A stretch of 64,000 bases of DNA from Nemertoderma westbladi (lineage: Eukaryota > Xenacoelomorpha > Nemertodermatida > Nemertodermatidae), in the NCBI GenBank assembly GCA_032718475.1, contig JAUCBJ010007452.1:25001-89000 (forward strand), given 5' to 3'. Positions 44,447 to 55,159 of the stretch are shown piece after piece. The position numbers and the translations under genes were made by a program. Positions within the stretch are counted from its first letter, which is position 1, and every line of letters starts with the position of its first letter. Below the pieces are notes generated by a model. The model saw nothing but the letters and a program-made list of their open reading frames with translations. It did not search any database and had not been told where the DNA came from.

Positions 44447-44760
44447 TCATCGGTCCCAAGGTCTGTCTGGCGTAACTTCTGTCAGAAAGTCTGGTCCAAA
44501 GTCTGGTGGACAGTCTGTCGAGATGTCTGGTGGAAAGTCTGGTGAGACGTCCGGTAGACAATCTGTCGAGAGTTCCATAAAACAATCTGGCGAACAATCC
44601 GGAGAACAATCTGGTGTCGCTTCTGGTGAATAATCTGGCGAATAATCTGGTGAACAATCCGGCGTAACGTCTGGTGAAATCTCCCGCGGAACATCCGGCG
44701 AAAGATTCGTACAAGCGTCTGGTCGAGTGTCTGGTGAGACGTCTGGCGTAATGTCAGGTC
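44350..44760. repeat. Imperfect 12/24-bp coding repeat (SPD) in element C pol
   Basis: Variants of TCTGGTGAACAGTC on the plus strand code for SPDC/SPDV repeats between RNase H and integrase. The repeat keeps most frames open, so several other frames look coding here. Confidence 0.88.
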
Positions 44761-46754
44761 TGGCGTCCAGGTCATCAGATTTCGTCCGTCCTTGTTTCCT
44801 CTTGACCTTGGCGTTGGCTTTCGCTTTGGACTTGACAACCTTGTCGATTTTTATCTCGGCACCTTCTGGTATGGTGTTGGTTGTCGCGTCGAATAACGGT
44901 GGCCATTCGTCTGATGGTCGCTGTAGGAAATCGGGTCCTCTAAACCAAAAGGATTTATTGTCCGGTTTACAAAAGTCAAGCGGTTGCATCCCCCGTGACG
45001 CGATGTCAGCTGGGTTCAGCTTCCCTGGACAGTGACGCCAATCTTGTTTGAGCGACCGGTCTAGTATTTCAGCCCGTCTGTTGGCTACGAAAGTCTTGAA
45101 CTCAAACGCTTTGTTGTTTATGTACCAAAGTACCAACGTCGCATCCGTCCAATATGTGACCTTCAAGTTAGCCTCCAGCTCGCGTTGAACTAGACTGACA
45201 ATATCGGTGGATATCGTCCCGGCTTGCAGCTCTCCACGAGGTACAGTCATATACTTCAATGGCATTGTTCTAGCCTTTGAAGTAACGAGAGACACATCGT
45301 AGCTGTCCGATGTCACTTGTCGTCTAAGGTATAAAGTAACCCCCAATCCATCCTTGCTAGCGTCACTAAAGCTGTGAAGCTCTAATTCAGCAGGAAAGGT
45401 GGTTTGCAAAGGAAAGTATACCCTCGGTATGGTATAGTCTTGTATGAACGTCAGTTGGGCTTCCCAGTCCCTCCATCGCTCAGCTAACTTTTCTGGGATG
45501 GGATCGTCCCATTCCAGTCCGGCTTGCCAAATGCTGCGGAGTATGATCCTAGCATGTAGGATCACTGGACTAATGAAACACAATGGGTCATACAATCGAC
45601 TCATGGTCGATAAGCAAGTCCTCTTTGTGAGAGGTCTAGTCTGGTCGTTGGACCTTACACGTACCCTAAAATTGTCGGTGTTAGGGTCCCAACTAAGTCC
45701 TAATACTTTGGTCGTCGGTAGAGGTTCTAGGTCTAAGTCTAAGTCACCTCCACTGCGATCCATCGGGTCAAATGAGTTTACCAGTTCGGGTTCGTTGGAA
45801 GCGACCTTCGTCAGGTGAAATCCGCCCTCAGCGAGACAATCCTGGAGTTGGTGTGCTGCGGTTGTAGCGCGCTCCAAGGTGTCACAACTCTTGAGGCCGT
45901 CATCCACGTATAAATCTCGTTCCACTGTCCGAACTACTTCTGGGTCAAACTGGTCTTGTCTGTCCAATGCGGTCTGCTTTAAGGCGTACATGGTGCAGTT
46001 GGGGCTGTCCCTGGCTCCGAATACTCTTACCTGCATTTGGTAAGTTTCTGGCGGAAGTTCTAAGTTTCCGTCCGGATACCAAAGAAACCTCAAGCTGTCC
46101 CTGTCCCGCTCCAAAGCCTTAACCTGGTGAAACATGGCCTCTACGTCACAGGTGAAAGCCACTTTGCGTTGTCTAAAACGCATTAGGACTCCCATGCGGT
46201 AATTGTTCATATTCGGCCCGTCCATCAGTTCGCTGTTCATAGACATCCCTTGGTAAAGCGCGGCGCAGTCGTTGACTACACGCACCTTGCCAGGTTTGTC
46301 CGGGTGTCGAACAAAATGATGTGGCAGGTAATATGTCTGATCTGTGGTTACCTCGGGATTTAACATCCTAATGGCGTATCCCTTTTGGAGATACGTCTGA
46401 GGTTGTGCATTGTATTGCATATGGGCTGTCTCGTCTCGCAACAATCGCTGCCTTATTGATTTGAGTCGCCTCAAAGCAAGCGGGTAATTGTTAACGAGCT
46501 TAGGTTGTCCATTGCGCCACAACATACCAACCTCATAGTGGCCATTCGCGGTCTGGCGAATGGTATCTCTCATAATATTTAATGACCGTTTTTCCTGTTC
46601 TGACATAGCGGTCTCGTAACTACCGGGTTCTGCTGAGTCCTGTTCCAACCATTGAATGGTCCGTTCAGTCAGCAGTCGGTCAAGCGCTGCTTGCACTGCG
46701 CCATGGTCCTCGTCCACGTCTTCGTCCGCTGCGGTGGCTAGTGTCAATGCGTCT

Positions 46755-46774
46755 GGTAGGCTCGCAAGCCTTCC
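46755..46774. repeat. 20-bp palindromic module, copy 3
   Basis: In the gag-pol frame between the protease and RT, read as GRLASLP. It lies within 180 bp of copies 4 and 5. Confidence 0.92.
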
Positions 46775-46832
46775 GGTGTCACTAGTCGGCGTCGAATCGT
46801 CGTGCGGCGGTTTGACAACTTCTTGATCTATC

Positions 46833-46852
46833 GGTAGGCTCGCAAGCCTTCC
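46833..46852. repeat. 20-bp palindromic module, copy 4
   Basis: 78 bp from copy 3, with the same reading frame (GRLASLP). Its flanks are related to those of copies 3 and 5, so the three may also reflect local duplication. Confidence 0.92.
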
Positions 46853-46910
46853 AAGATCAACGACCGGTGTCGACGCCTGGTGGGTGGGGTCGATGACCTT
46901 TGGATTTTTC

Positions 46911-46930
46911 GGTAGGCTCGCAAGCCTTCC
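46911..46930. repeat. 20-bp palindromic module, copy 5
   Basis: 78 bp from copy 4, with the same reading frame (GRLASLP). Confidence 0.92.
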
Positions 46931-49462
46931 AAAATCCTCGTTCATCGAGTCATCCACAGCAACAACCCTTTGGTCTTCGGTAGTCAATACAACCTGGTTT
47001 ACTGCAAGTAGTTGTAAGTCAGAGGTCCGTGTGGTCATGTCCAGATCAGTTACGTCAGTAGCGGTGGCGTCTGCGTTAGCGACGCAAGTCTGTCGTAGTG
47101 CCGTCCGTACAATTGGACCACGGGAGTGTGAAGGAGAGTTATCTATCATAGTAGTCAATAAACTACACGTACTCAGAACATCGTCCTCCTGGTCACTTAC
47201 CTCTAGTGAACGTATTGGTGCTCTAGTATACCAACCTATGGGAGTTCTACATGCGTAGGGGTTGCCCGCTGTAATAACAGATGGGCGTGTCTCCCATACC
47301 TGATGTAAGTTAAACTGGTCTGTCCCAATTAACATCGCAATGGAACGATAATTAACAGGACATTCCGGTATTCCAAGGTGTCGGAAATACTTACGATCTT
47401 CCGGTGATTGCTCTGGCACAGGGCCGAGCAAGTTACTAAAGTCCTTCGTAGCTGCAAAGGTCAAATTTCTTACCGGAAGTAATGAGCGCTCCTCCTTGCT
47501 GTGTTCCGCTTTGGAAAGAAGGGTGTCTAAGGTTAGTTTTACTCTTGTCAGAGGGATCGCTCTCTTACCATGCATGCTGCTTACAGTATACTGAGCAGTC
47601 TTACCTTGACTCATGTCCGTAACCACATCGGCTACTTGTTCGTCGACATAACTATGCGATGACGCAGAGTCTAAGATGGCGTATATACGCTTGCTCCCTC
47701 GGGTTCCGGTAATCTTTATAGGAATCACGCTAAACCCTTTCAATTGGTTCTGTCTGAGGAGCGTTATCGATGGCTGTTCCTCACCCGCATGCACGTAAAA
47801 AGTGTCGTCTTCCTCCTCGTCCTCGTCCGATGATCCTGACTGATCCATACAGTCTGCATAAAAGGTACGGATCTCGCGCGGCGCACGCTCCTTATAAAGC
47901 GAGTCGCATCTAGCCGCTTTATCTGGATGCTCTCGTCGAAAGCGTTTGGTCGGAGTATGACTGGTTGTGTGGAGCAACGCGTCATGGTTACGTCCACACT
48001 GAGGACATGTATCGTCGCTCGGGCAATCCTTCCGGACGTGTCCTGGCTTCATACATCTCCAGCAGGAATCTAACGATCGAATTTGGAGTCTCCTTTCTTC
48101 AATCCCTAACTCCTTAAAAGCGCGACATCCATGAAGTTTATGTCCGCTATGGTTTCTGCCGTTCCGCTCGCAGTATGAGCATCCCGCAAAGTCCGCCGGC
48201 AACTGTTGTCGTGGCTGCGTGGTGCCGATAGGCGTCAGAACTTTAGAAGTTTCAGTAGGGGTGGCGTAGGTAACGGCTTTCGCGTTCGTCGGAAACGGTT
48301 TAGTCCGATTCGGCGCAGAAATAGCTATCCCTTCCGCCGCGATATGGTGATCGGTATAGTTCGATCGAGTCTCGATCACGGCCTCCCGTGAAATCAGTTG
48401 ATAGACGTCGGTGAGTTTTAAAAGCCCGCCGGCCTCTTCACCCTGGTACTCGATGCGTCGCCATTCTTGTCGTAGTCGATGATGAAGTCGACCGATTATC
48501 CTGATGAGAACCGTCGGTGCGTTAGCGTACTCGAGTTGTCCAATGGACCGTAAAGTCCCTATAGCGTTCTTGATTTCGTCCGCGAGTCGTAGAAGATCGA
48601 TCGGTTTCGAAATGCTGCCTCCTTTACAGAGGTCTTCGATAATGGATTTAGCCATGGCGACGTTACCTCCGTAAATCGAATATAAACGGTCGTACGCTAA
48701 CTCAAAGGCATCGGGAACACCAATGAAGGTTTCCGCTAATCGTTTCGGCTCACCAGACAGGACTAGGAGCAAGTAATTAAACTTCTCCGTCGAGGTGAAA
48801 GCACACTTAGCGATCTGGGACTCTACGTAGTCTACCAATGTACGCCAGTGTTTCGCGTTGCCAGAGAACTTCGGCGGTTGCTGTGCCGGTAATCCGTGTC
48901 TAGCCGCGAATTTCGCAATCTCGCTAACCAAATCCAACTGTCCGCGTCCCTGTTCGGTGGCGTCGTCCAGTCGCTCCCTTCCGCGCGTTGTTCGTCGGTA
49001 GGAATTATTTACGGGATCTTCTTCTCGATGTGTCGGAGTCTGTCTAGTCTCCTGTTCTCTCCTTGGTGGTCGATGTTGTTCAGGTTGTTCTAACTCCACG
49101 CTGGTTCGTGATCGATCCGACGGTTGCGCTTCGAGTCGCTCTTCTATCTGAGCTAGTCGGTCCGTTACAGGTCAAATTATTTCGGCGAGTCTGTTGGTCC
49201 TGATCGCTTCCGCTGGTTGCAACGTGGGTTTCTGTTGGGGTGTTTCTCGAGGTGGATTGTCGATGTATGGATTCGTCGATCTCTCCTCCCGTTTGTAATC
49301 CACTGCCGCTGCCGCTCCAGTACGGAATATTTCCCGTTCCGTCGACTCCGAGTCGCTAGATGAGTCGCTGTCGTCCGGATAAGGTGGTTGGCGGGTTCGC
49401 ATCCGGCGTATTATTCTTGGTCGAGTTCGTTGTGGTCTGGGATCTATGGCTCTCCATTGTTC

Positions 49463-49482
49463 GGCAGGCTCGCAAGCCTTCC
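49463..49482. repeat. 20-bp palindromic module, copy 6
   Basis: GGCAGGCTCGCAAGCCTTCC in the Gag frame, read here in a different frame as WKACEP. It shares ~15 bases of 3' flank with copy 7. Confidence 0.92.
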
Positions 49483-49555
49483 ACGAAGTCGTAGGTCTCG
49501 TTGAACTCGGTTCGATCCTGTGGGTACTACCCACATCCATCCTCTTCCGTTGTTC

Positions 49556-49575
49556 GGTAGGCTCGCAAGCCTTCC
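49556..49575. repeat. 20-bp palindromic module, copy 7
   Basis: 93 bp from copy 6, read as WKACEP in the Gag frame. The flanking CACGAAGTCGTAGGTCTCG is shared with copy 6. Confidence 0.92.
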
Positions 49576-50288
49576 ACGAAGTCGTAGGTCTCGATAAACA
49601 TTGGGTGAGAGGTCTTGTAAAAACATCGGAGTTAAGTGCTACTGTAGGTTTATAAATGACTGGGTTCGGGCAGCACGTCACAGGTTTAACTTGTAATGGT
49701 TTACTCACCTGTTTTACTGTCATAAACGCAGGTTCGTCTCTCTCTACAAGTAAACTACGACTTACTGTAGGTGGACTAGTTATGTTACCTGCTAAAATTG
49801 GCGATGAAGTCGCCCTAGGTTGCGGTATTTCCGTCACAATAAACCTACTACCTTGCGTCGAGCGCACAGGCGTTATTTCCTTAGGTATCGTAACAAAGAC
49901 CGGTTTTATCGGAGTCGTGGGTTTGAGCATAGGAATAACTTGGGGAAAACGTTTACAGTAATCCTCGACGAACTCCTCTCCTCGATCTATCGCTCCCACA
50001 CTTCCTTCCTCGATTCGCTTCTGAATTCCGCGATATCGAGTTTCCATGCGATCCAGGGCAGACAAGTCGTGTCCAGCTCGAGACCTTATAGATCTATCTC
50101 TCGCATCGAGTTTGAGGTCCTCTTGCGCGTTCGCCGCCTTGCGCGATCTGCGATTTAGTTCGAACTGGAGCTGCATCTCCCTTTCGCGTTGATCTGCTTC
50201 CTTTTAGTGTACCGCTAACTCCGCTTCCTGTATAGCTAAACGAGCGTTTATTTGTCGCGCCTCTAACGTGGCACTAGCGTCGGATGCT

Positions 50289-50310
50289 GCTACATCCTTT
50301 CGCTACATCC
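50289..50310. repeat. 13-bp tandem duplication breaking element C gag
   Basis: GCTACATCCTTTC followed at once by GCTACATCC. Its length is not a multiple of three and it coincides with the frame break, which marks it as a late damaging event. Confidence 0.75.
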
Positions 50311-50500
50311 TCTCTGCGCTGTTTTTCTCCTTCGATGGCGATCTGTGCCATCTGTCGTTGCGCTTCTTCCTCGACGACTTGTTGTCGGCGTGCGACCTCC
50401 TGTTGTTGTCGAATAATTCCAGACGCTGTTCTACTAACGTTGCCAACGTCGCCAACGTCGCTCTGTACGCTAACGAACGATCTATCCAGTGGTGGAATTT

Positions 50501-50520
50501 GGTAGGCTCGCGAGCCTTCC
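50501..50520. repeat. 20-bp palindromic module, copy 8 (perfect core)
   Basis: Perfect-core version in the first Gag ORF, read in the third frame as EGSRAY. Confidence 0.92.
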
Positions 50521-51245
50521 GTAGATAGAACTTCTGTCGTCCCTCTCGGTACAACTTCCGGTTCTTCGATCGGTACTCCGCATCTACGAAGAAAATTGGT
50601 GAGCGTCCCTAACCTCCCGTCCAGACAGTATAGTTCTTCTTCCTCTTCGGGTTGTAACAACGCGTCCGAAATTGACTCACCTAACAGTTGGTCGAGTTGT
50701 TCTTGCTGAGTCGATCCTACAACCGACTTAAACTGAATGAGGCTTTCCCTCGCAATTACCAACTTATCGATTATCTTTACCTGAGTAAAGTTGTCGCCAC
50801 GCAACTCTGCAAGTTCGTGTAAACCTTTAAGTTTATCTATGGAAGCATGTACCCTACTTTCTATCCTTACCTGTAAGGCATAGAACTCGTATCTCGACAT
50901 CGGGGCGGTTAACTCACGTAAAAGGCGAAAACCTTCTCCGAAGTTTTGAGTAATCTGGGCCATGTGTCCTCCTATACTCCTAATAACATTCTCCTGGCTT
51001 CCAGTCGAACTTACCATGTCCGGTTCCCGCGATCTGGTCTGCGGGACGGTAAGGAAATCTTCGATTCTGCCGTCGCCACGCGTTGCGGCTTCTGGTATTT
51101 CCGTTCGGGGTACCGGCGACGCACGCGGTGTGACATCGGTAGAATCTCGGGTTCTCCTTCTCGGTTCGTCTACTGTCGATCTGTCTGGGTCGCACGAGTC
51201 ATAGTCGGTAGGGGGGTATCGAGTCGAATGGGGTGTGTCACTCAT

Positions 51246-52203
51246 GTCTTATTATATACGTCAAGTACGGGTAATAAAATGTCAAAGTATCGGAATGTTG
51301 AAATGTCAAACTTACCTTGGTATATATAGTATATATATACCCTAACCGGTACAAATAAATCAACAAAGTCAGAATGTCGAAATGTCAAAATGTCGAAATG
51401 TCCAAATGTCAAACTTACCTTGATATATATATATATCATATATATACCCTAACCGGTACAAATAAACTAACAAAGTATATAATAAAATATGTAATAATCT
51501 AGCCTACCGGCTAAATTTGTACGAATAAATGAGATAACGGTATACGTTACCAAAATGTAGATCAACAAGTACAAATAATAGGCAAAACAGCAACGTCTAA
51601 CGGGAAAATAAGTACCAACAACACTACTAATAGACAGTGAAACCCACAAATTTTGAGTACTACTGTGCTTTCTTAAGTTTGAACGACACGAGTCGTAAAA
51701 CTTACGTTCCTTTGACCTTCCAGTCGTGCAAATTCCCAAATACAAACCGGACGTGGGTCGTTCCGTTTTTCGGCGGCGCGGACGAATTTATTGTCTCCCA
51801 AACTTTGCGAAAAGCGGTCTAATCCTCGAAGCGGTCCAGAAATGAGTCCTTGAGTCCTGAAAAGTCGAAGGTTGGAGTTTTACTTCTACGCTACGAAAAT
51901 TCTTCCTAGGTACCGATACAACTTGGTCTTTAAACCCTATGTACCTTTTCAAGTACCGAAAAGTAACACCGCACACACACGGCGTAAAACAAAATGCTAC
52001 AAACTAACTATTAGCTAGTCAAATATTAAATACAAAACTACTAGCTACCCTAAAGCCTACTGAAGCAGGGGACGTTCTACAAATTACTAAATTTACTAAC
52101 CTTAATTTTTTAAATATCTCCTACTTACAATAGCTAACAGTATGTGAGAGACCTCACGGTTGGGATCAATACTATACACTAATTTGTATAATATATACCT
52201 CAC
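51246..52203 (-). other. Element C 5' leader
   Basis: 960 bp of noncoding DNA between the 5' LTR and Gag. Near Gag a ~110-bp imperfect duplication (51283-51475) has AATGTCAAACTTACCTTG followed by TATA repeats and ACCCTAACCGGTACAAATAA. The strand next to the LTR reads GTGAGGTATA on the sense side, with no clear primer-binding site. Confidence 0.65.
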
Positions 52204-54022
52204 TGTTGTGTCCTCTACGGTAGGGACTACCCTACAGCCTACAAATCTACCAATACGAAGCTATAGAATATCTCTATCCGTAAAGTCCAGTAGCATACCG
52301 CTTACCAGATCCTAGTAACGATGTATCTTACTATGAGACTCTAGTAATGAAACGGGCTCGTACAGTATCTGACAACAAATCCCAGTCCAGGATATCTAAA
52401 CAAACAGATACAATACACAAACTACTACTGGCGAGGAGCAGAGCCTGGCGTCTATTCTATGTACGTGGGCGGGTCTAATGCCTACGTACTAGACAAAAGG
52501 ATACCTGTCCTCTAACCGGTATGGCAGATGTACAGTTACAGTAACAGACCAAACTCACGGGAAAACAATCCCCGCGCAGCGAATCCTAACTATTGCTGAC
52601 AGTCCTAAATACAGTAACTTGCCGCGGTGTGATTTATATGGTTTATATACGAGCTAAGTGGGTTACAGACCTAGCGTTACAATACTGATCTCAGTCCTTA
52701 ATCAGTCTAAAGGGGGTCGTGCCTAATGTAACAATACTGTTGAGCAGAAAACAACAGTTTAATAACGAAAATGAAATACTCCTTCTCATGCCGTAACTAA
52801 ATATCTGATCCTAATTTTACAAATACCGAAAGTACGATAAATATACCTTGCCTAAAGTGATCTAAAGTACGCTATAACTAGTAGGAACTCTAAGGGTAAA
52901 TATGTTTTAGGGCGTGTGTGTGTGGGTGTGTTACAATAAAACAATTTTGGTGTATATCTTTTCACTAGGTTTTAGTGATTTTCTGACCGAAATGATACCG
53001 TGCGCTAGCTACTAAAATGAACTAGTCGCGTTTTGTAGAACTTTATACTCACAAATGACGTCAAAGCTCTCTCCTTCCTATCCACAACTCAAGGGGCAAC
53101 CACGGTGTTAGTAACTACACCCGTGATCGGCACTAATACCAGATTCTGGTTGTAAGATAAGAAATAGGGGTTAGTCGCTACCGTACGTTAGCTGATCTGG
53201 TATACAAATTTGATTCTAGAACTTTGTTGCCGCGGTAGTTAGCAGCAATACCTATCAGTACGTGGCAAGGCGCGGTAGGATATTAATAAAAACCTCCCTA
53301 GGCCAAGCGATGTGCCGGTAGCAGAAATACTCCTTGCCTGATCAAATAACTAACTTCAGGCAGGGGGGGGGGGGGGTACTAATGTATGTTCTACAGAGCG
53401 AACCGGTACCAAACAGTCAGTACTACAAATCACTAAATTATGGAACATATGCTGTCCGTACCTAATATGTACTTGCGTACTGACGAACGGCAATAGCTCG
53501 CAATACCTGTGAGGTATACAGGTAACCCGGGGATTTGCAGGACTGACAAAGGGGTTTCTGCCTAAATATAATTATTTGATCCTAAATTTTGCGGCGTCCC
53601 AGGACGGCGTCACGCTTACCCTGATCTATAGGTCTTACGGCGGGCAAGGGCGTCGAACAAAGTCTTACCTTCCTCATAAAGCGGGCGCTGCATGGCAAGT
53701 GGAGTATTTCGAAGGGCGAAGGGGGTGCGCGGTCAAATCCAATGTGGGCGCTAGCGTGTTGTGGACATCTTTCCCCTGCATTGCTGACGGCCTAACGGTC
53801 TAGGCTGCCATCTTCCCGATGTTTGGCTGTCCCAAAGTTGGACCAAAAGAAAACATGTTCAGGAGTTTGCAGTGTATTTACAGTTTAGCAAAAGATTTAT
53901 CAAACAGAATTACAATAGTTTCAACAAGAAACCAACAAAGTATAACGAAATGATTAGTGCAACTAGTGCAGCAAGTAAGCAAGTAGAAGTATGTGTGTGT
54001 GATAACCGAAGGCAAACCAGCC

Positions 54023-54031
54023 CTTTATATA
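54023..54031 (-). promoter_or_regulatory. TATA-like box in the element C 5' LTR
   Basis: TATATAAAG on the sense strand, about 400 bases into the LTR from its sense start, so a plausible U3 promoter. The same motif is at 38911-38919 in the 3' LTR. Confidence 0.5.
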
Positions 54032-54210
54032 CTAAATCTGGGACATAGAATTCACTAGAACCTTCGAGAGTATTTGATGGCCTCACATTGGAGCAATAAG
54101 ATATTCCATGCCCTATGATTGGCCCAACTCATCGTTCGATACGTTGTACGCACCTCATTGGCTTACCAATCTGTACCAAATGAAAATAAATGGCCCCAAA
54201 ATACAAATTT

Positions 54211-54290
54211 CCCGACCGGGATTCGAACTCGTAACCTATCTGTAATGTAACCAACGCCTTAACCATCTGACCACTACGCCACGAGAGTAA
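54211..54290 (-). ncRNA. tRNA-like sequence in the element C LTR (right)
   Basis: Second LTR copy of the same A-box/B-box sequence. It lies in U3 on the sense strand, 130-210 bases from the LTR start and upstream of the TATA-like box. Confidence 0.6.
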
Positions 54291-54424
54291 CTAGAGGTTT
54301 TATGTATACAAATATGAATAGGCATATTACATTACTGTAACTTAATCAAAATGCGTCGGATTTTCGAGAGTTTTTACGTTAAAGTTAAACTACAAATGCT
54401 ATCTTATAGTGAAATAATTCATCA

Positions 54425-55159
54425 CTCGCTATAGACTGGGTCCGTTATAAGTTCAGCTTCATAGTTTAAGAAGCTTGACATCTCTTCTAAACCCGGTTCC
54501 GCACCCTTCTTATCTCGAGTGGAGAAAGCAATTTTTCTCCACTTATTGCGCAGCCAAATCGGTAGTGCCTGCGCTATCGTAGTGATGTTGTTGGACGCAT
54601 TGAGTTCGTATGGCGCTTCCAGCGTCTTTAGCACGATTAGCGCCTTCTCGACTTTGTTAGCGAATGTCTTTATGCTAACGGGGCCATCCTGTAGGCCACC
54701 CGATGTTATACCTCTCAGGGTCTGCCGGATGATCTTGGCCGGGTGCCCGTATTCCTTGTCTAACGCCCGCCATGCCGTCGTGAAGCCACCCTCGATGCCC
54801 TTGTATTGCCTCACGATGTCGTATGCTGGGCCCCCTGTATATACTTGCAGATACTTTAGGCACTCCGCCTGCATCAAATTCTTTGTTAATATTTCGTTAC
54901 TATACATGCGCCGAAACTGTAGGTATTCTTCCGGCCTACTTCCATCGAATTTGAATGGTTCCACGGGTGGTAACTCGATCCTGGTCTTTAATGCATCGAT
55001 TAACGTGGCCATCATCCCCATCGCTTGCGCTTCCAATGGGTTCGATAGATGCTGCATAGGTTCTCCCGTGGGTGCGGTCCGTTCGTCCTGTCTGCCGCTT
55101 TCCTCTGACTTGGATATATCATAGGGGGTAGCGGCCCCCTCCATATTTCTGTGTCGCAC
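54425..55159 (-). pseudogene. Element B Gag capsid-like region (DUF1759 type)
   Basis: 245 codons: an N-terminal polar stretch, then PVEPFKFDGSRPEEYLQFRR, the typical opening of the BEL/Pao capsid domain. Next are LKYLQVYTGGPAYDIVRQYKG, ALDKEYGHPAKIIRQTL and a LPIWLRNKWRK helix. Its last codons sit on the element C insertion site, and the four bases beyond are the C LTR. Confidence 0.87.

Larger units (their letters stand above)
44447..49099 (-). pseudogene. Element C Gag-Pol: capsid, zinc knuckles, protease, RT, RNase H
   Basis: 1,550 codons open to a TGA. The capsid-like DUF1759-type domain is at ~70-240. Zinc knuckles are at ~305-385 (CSYC, CWRCMKPGHVRKDC, CPQCGRNHD). The retropepsin has AILDSASSHSYVDEQ at ~478, with Ala instead of the usual Gly after DS. 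RT has CDVEAMFHQV at ~983 (motif A), FGARDSPNCTMYAL, and DLYVDDGLKS at ~1063. The connection domain follows, and RNase H runs to PADIASRG (~1366). The last ~130 residues are SPD-type repeats (CSPDCSPDC, DVSPD). The start is shown by continuity: the Gag part 49172-50203 is in the same frame, separated only by a TGA at 49172-49174. Confidence 0.9.
49172..50203 (-). pseudogene. Element C Gag, second part
   Basis: Open from the TAA at 50204-50206 down to the TGA at 49172-49174 and in frame with Gag-Pol. A basic helix comes first (FELNRRSRKAANAQEDLKLD), then a Pro/Thr-rich linker. The linker contains two palindromic modules (WKACEP) and a PYPDDSDSSSDSES acidic patch. No capsid domain here: that lies in the Gag-Pol part. 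The frame also runs upstream of the TAA to join the first Gag ORF at the 13-bp duplication. Confidence 0.75.
50274..51245 (-). pseudogene. Element C Gag N-terminus
   Basis: ATG at 51245, 323 codons: a disordered start (Ser, Asp, Arg, Pro), a helical middle (YEFYALQVRIESRVHASIDK) and a Gln/Glu coiled coil (RQQQEVARRQQVVEEEAQRQ). It ends in a short out-of-frame tail. The frame is lost at a 13-bp direct duplication (50289-50301 repeated from 50302). Without it the coiled coil would read on into the next Gag frame. Confidence 0.78.
37093..54424 (-). mobile_element. Element C: 17.3-kb BEL/Pao LTR retrotransposon inside element B
   Basis: LTRs 37093-39312 and 52204-54424 (2.2 kb each), flanked by CTCGC (37088-37092 and 54425-54429). 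On the minus strand come a leader, Gag (49172-51245), Gag-Pol (42488-49099) and two small ORFs (40974-41714). Pol has zinc knuckles, retropepsin, complete RT motifs, RNase H, H2C2 and the integrase DDE triad. Defects: a 13-bp duplication at 50289-50310, a TAA at 50204-50206, and TGA at 49172-49174 and 44447-44449. The LTRs differ at only about eight positions, so this is the youngest insertion. Confidence 0.95.
52204..54424 (-). repeat. Element C 5' LTR (right copy)
   Basis: 2221 bp, nearly identical to the left copy. Differences seen include one base in the 38478/53590 region, single substitutions near 53727, 53780, 54011, 54075 and 54367, and one near 52595. Confidence 0.96.

Noticed and set aside
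37093-54424. 2.2-kb duplication as a segmental duplication
   Set aside because: TG...CA ends, 5-bp target duplication and enclosed gag-pol show the two copies are LTRs.
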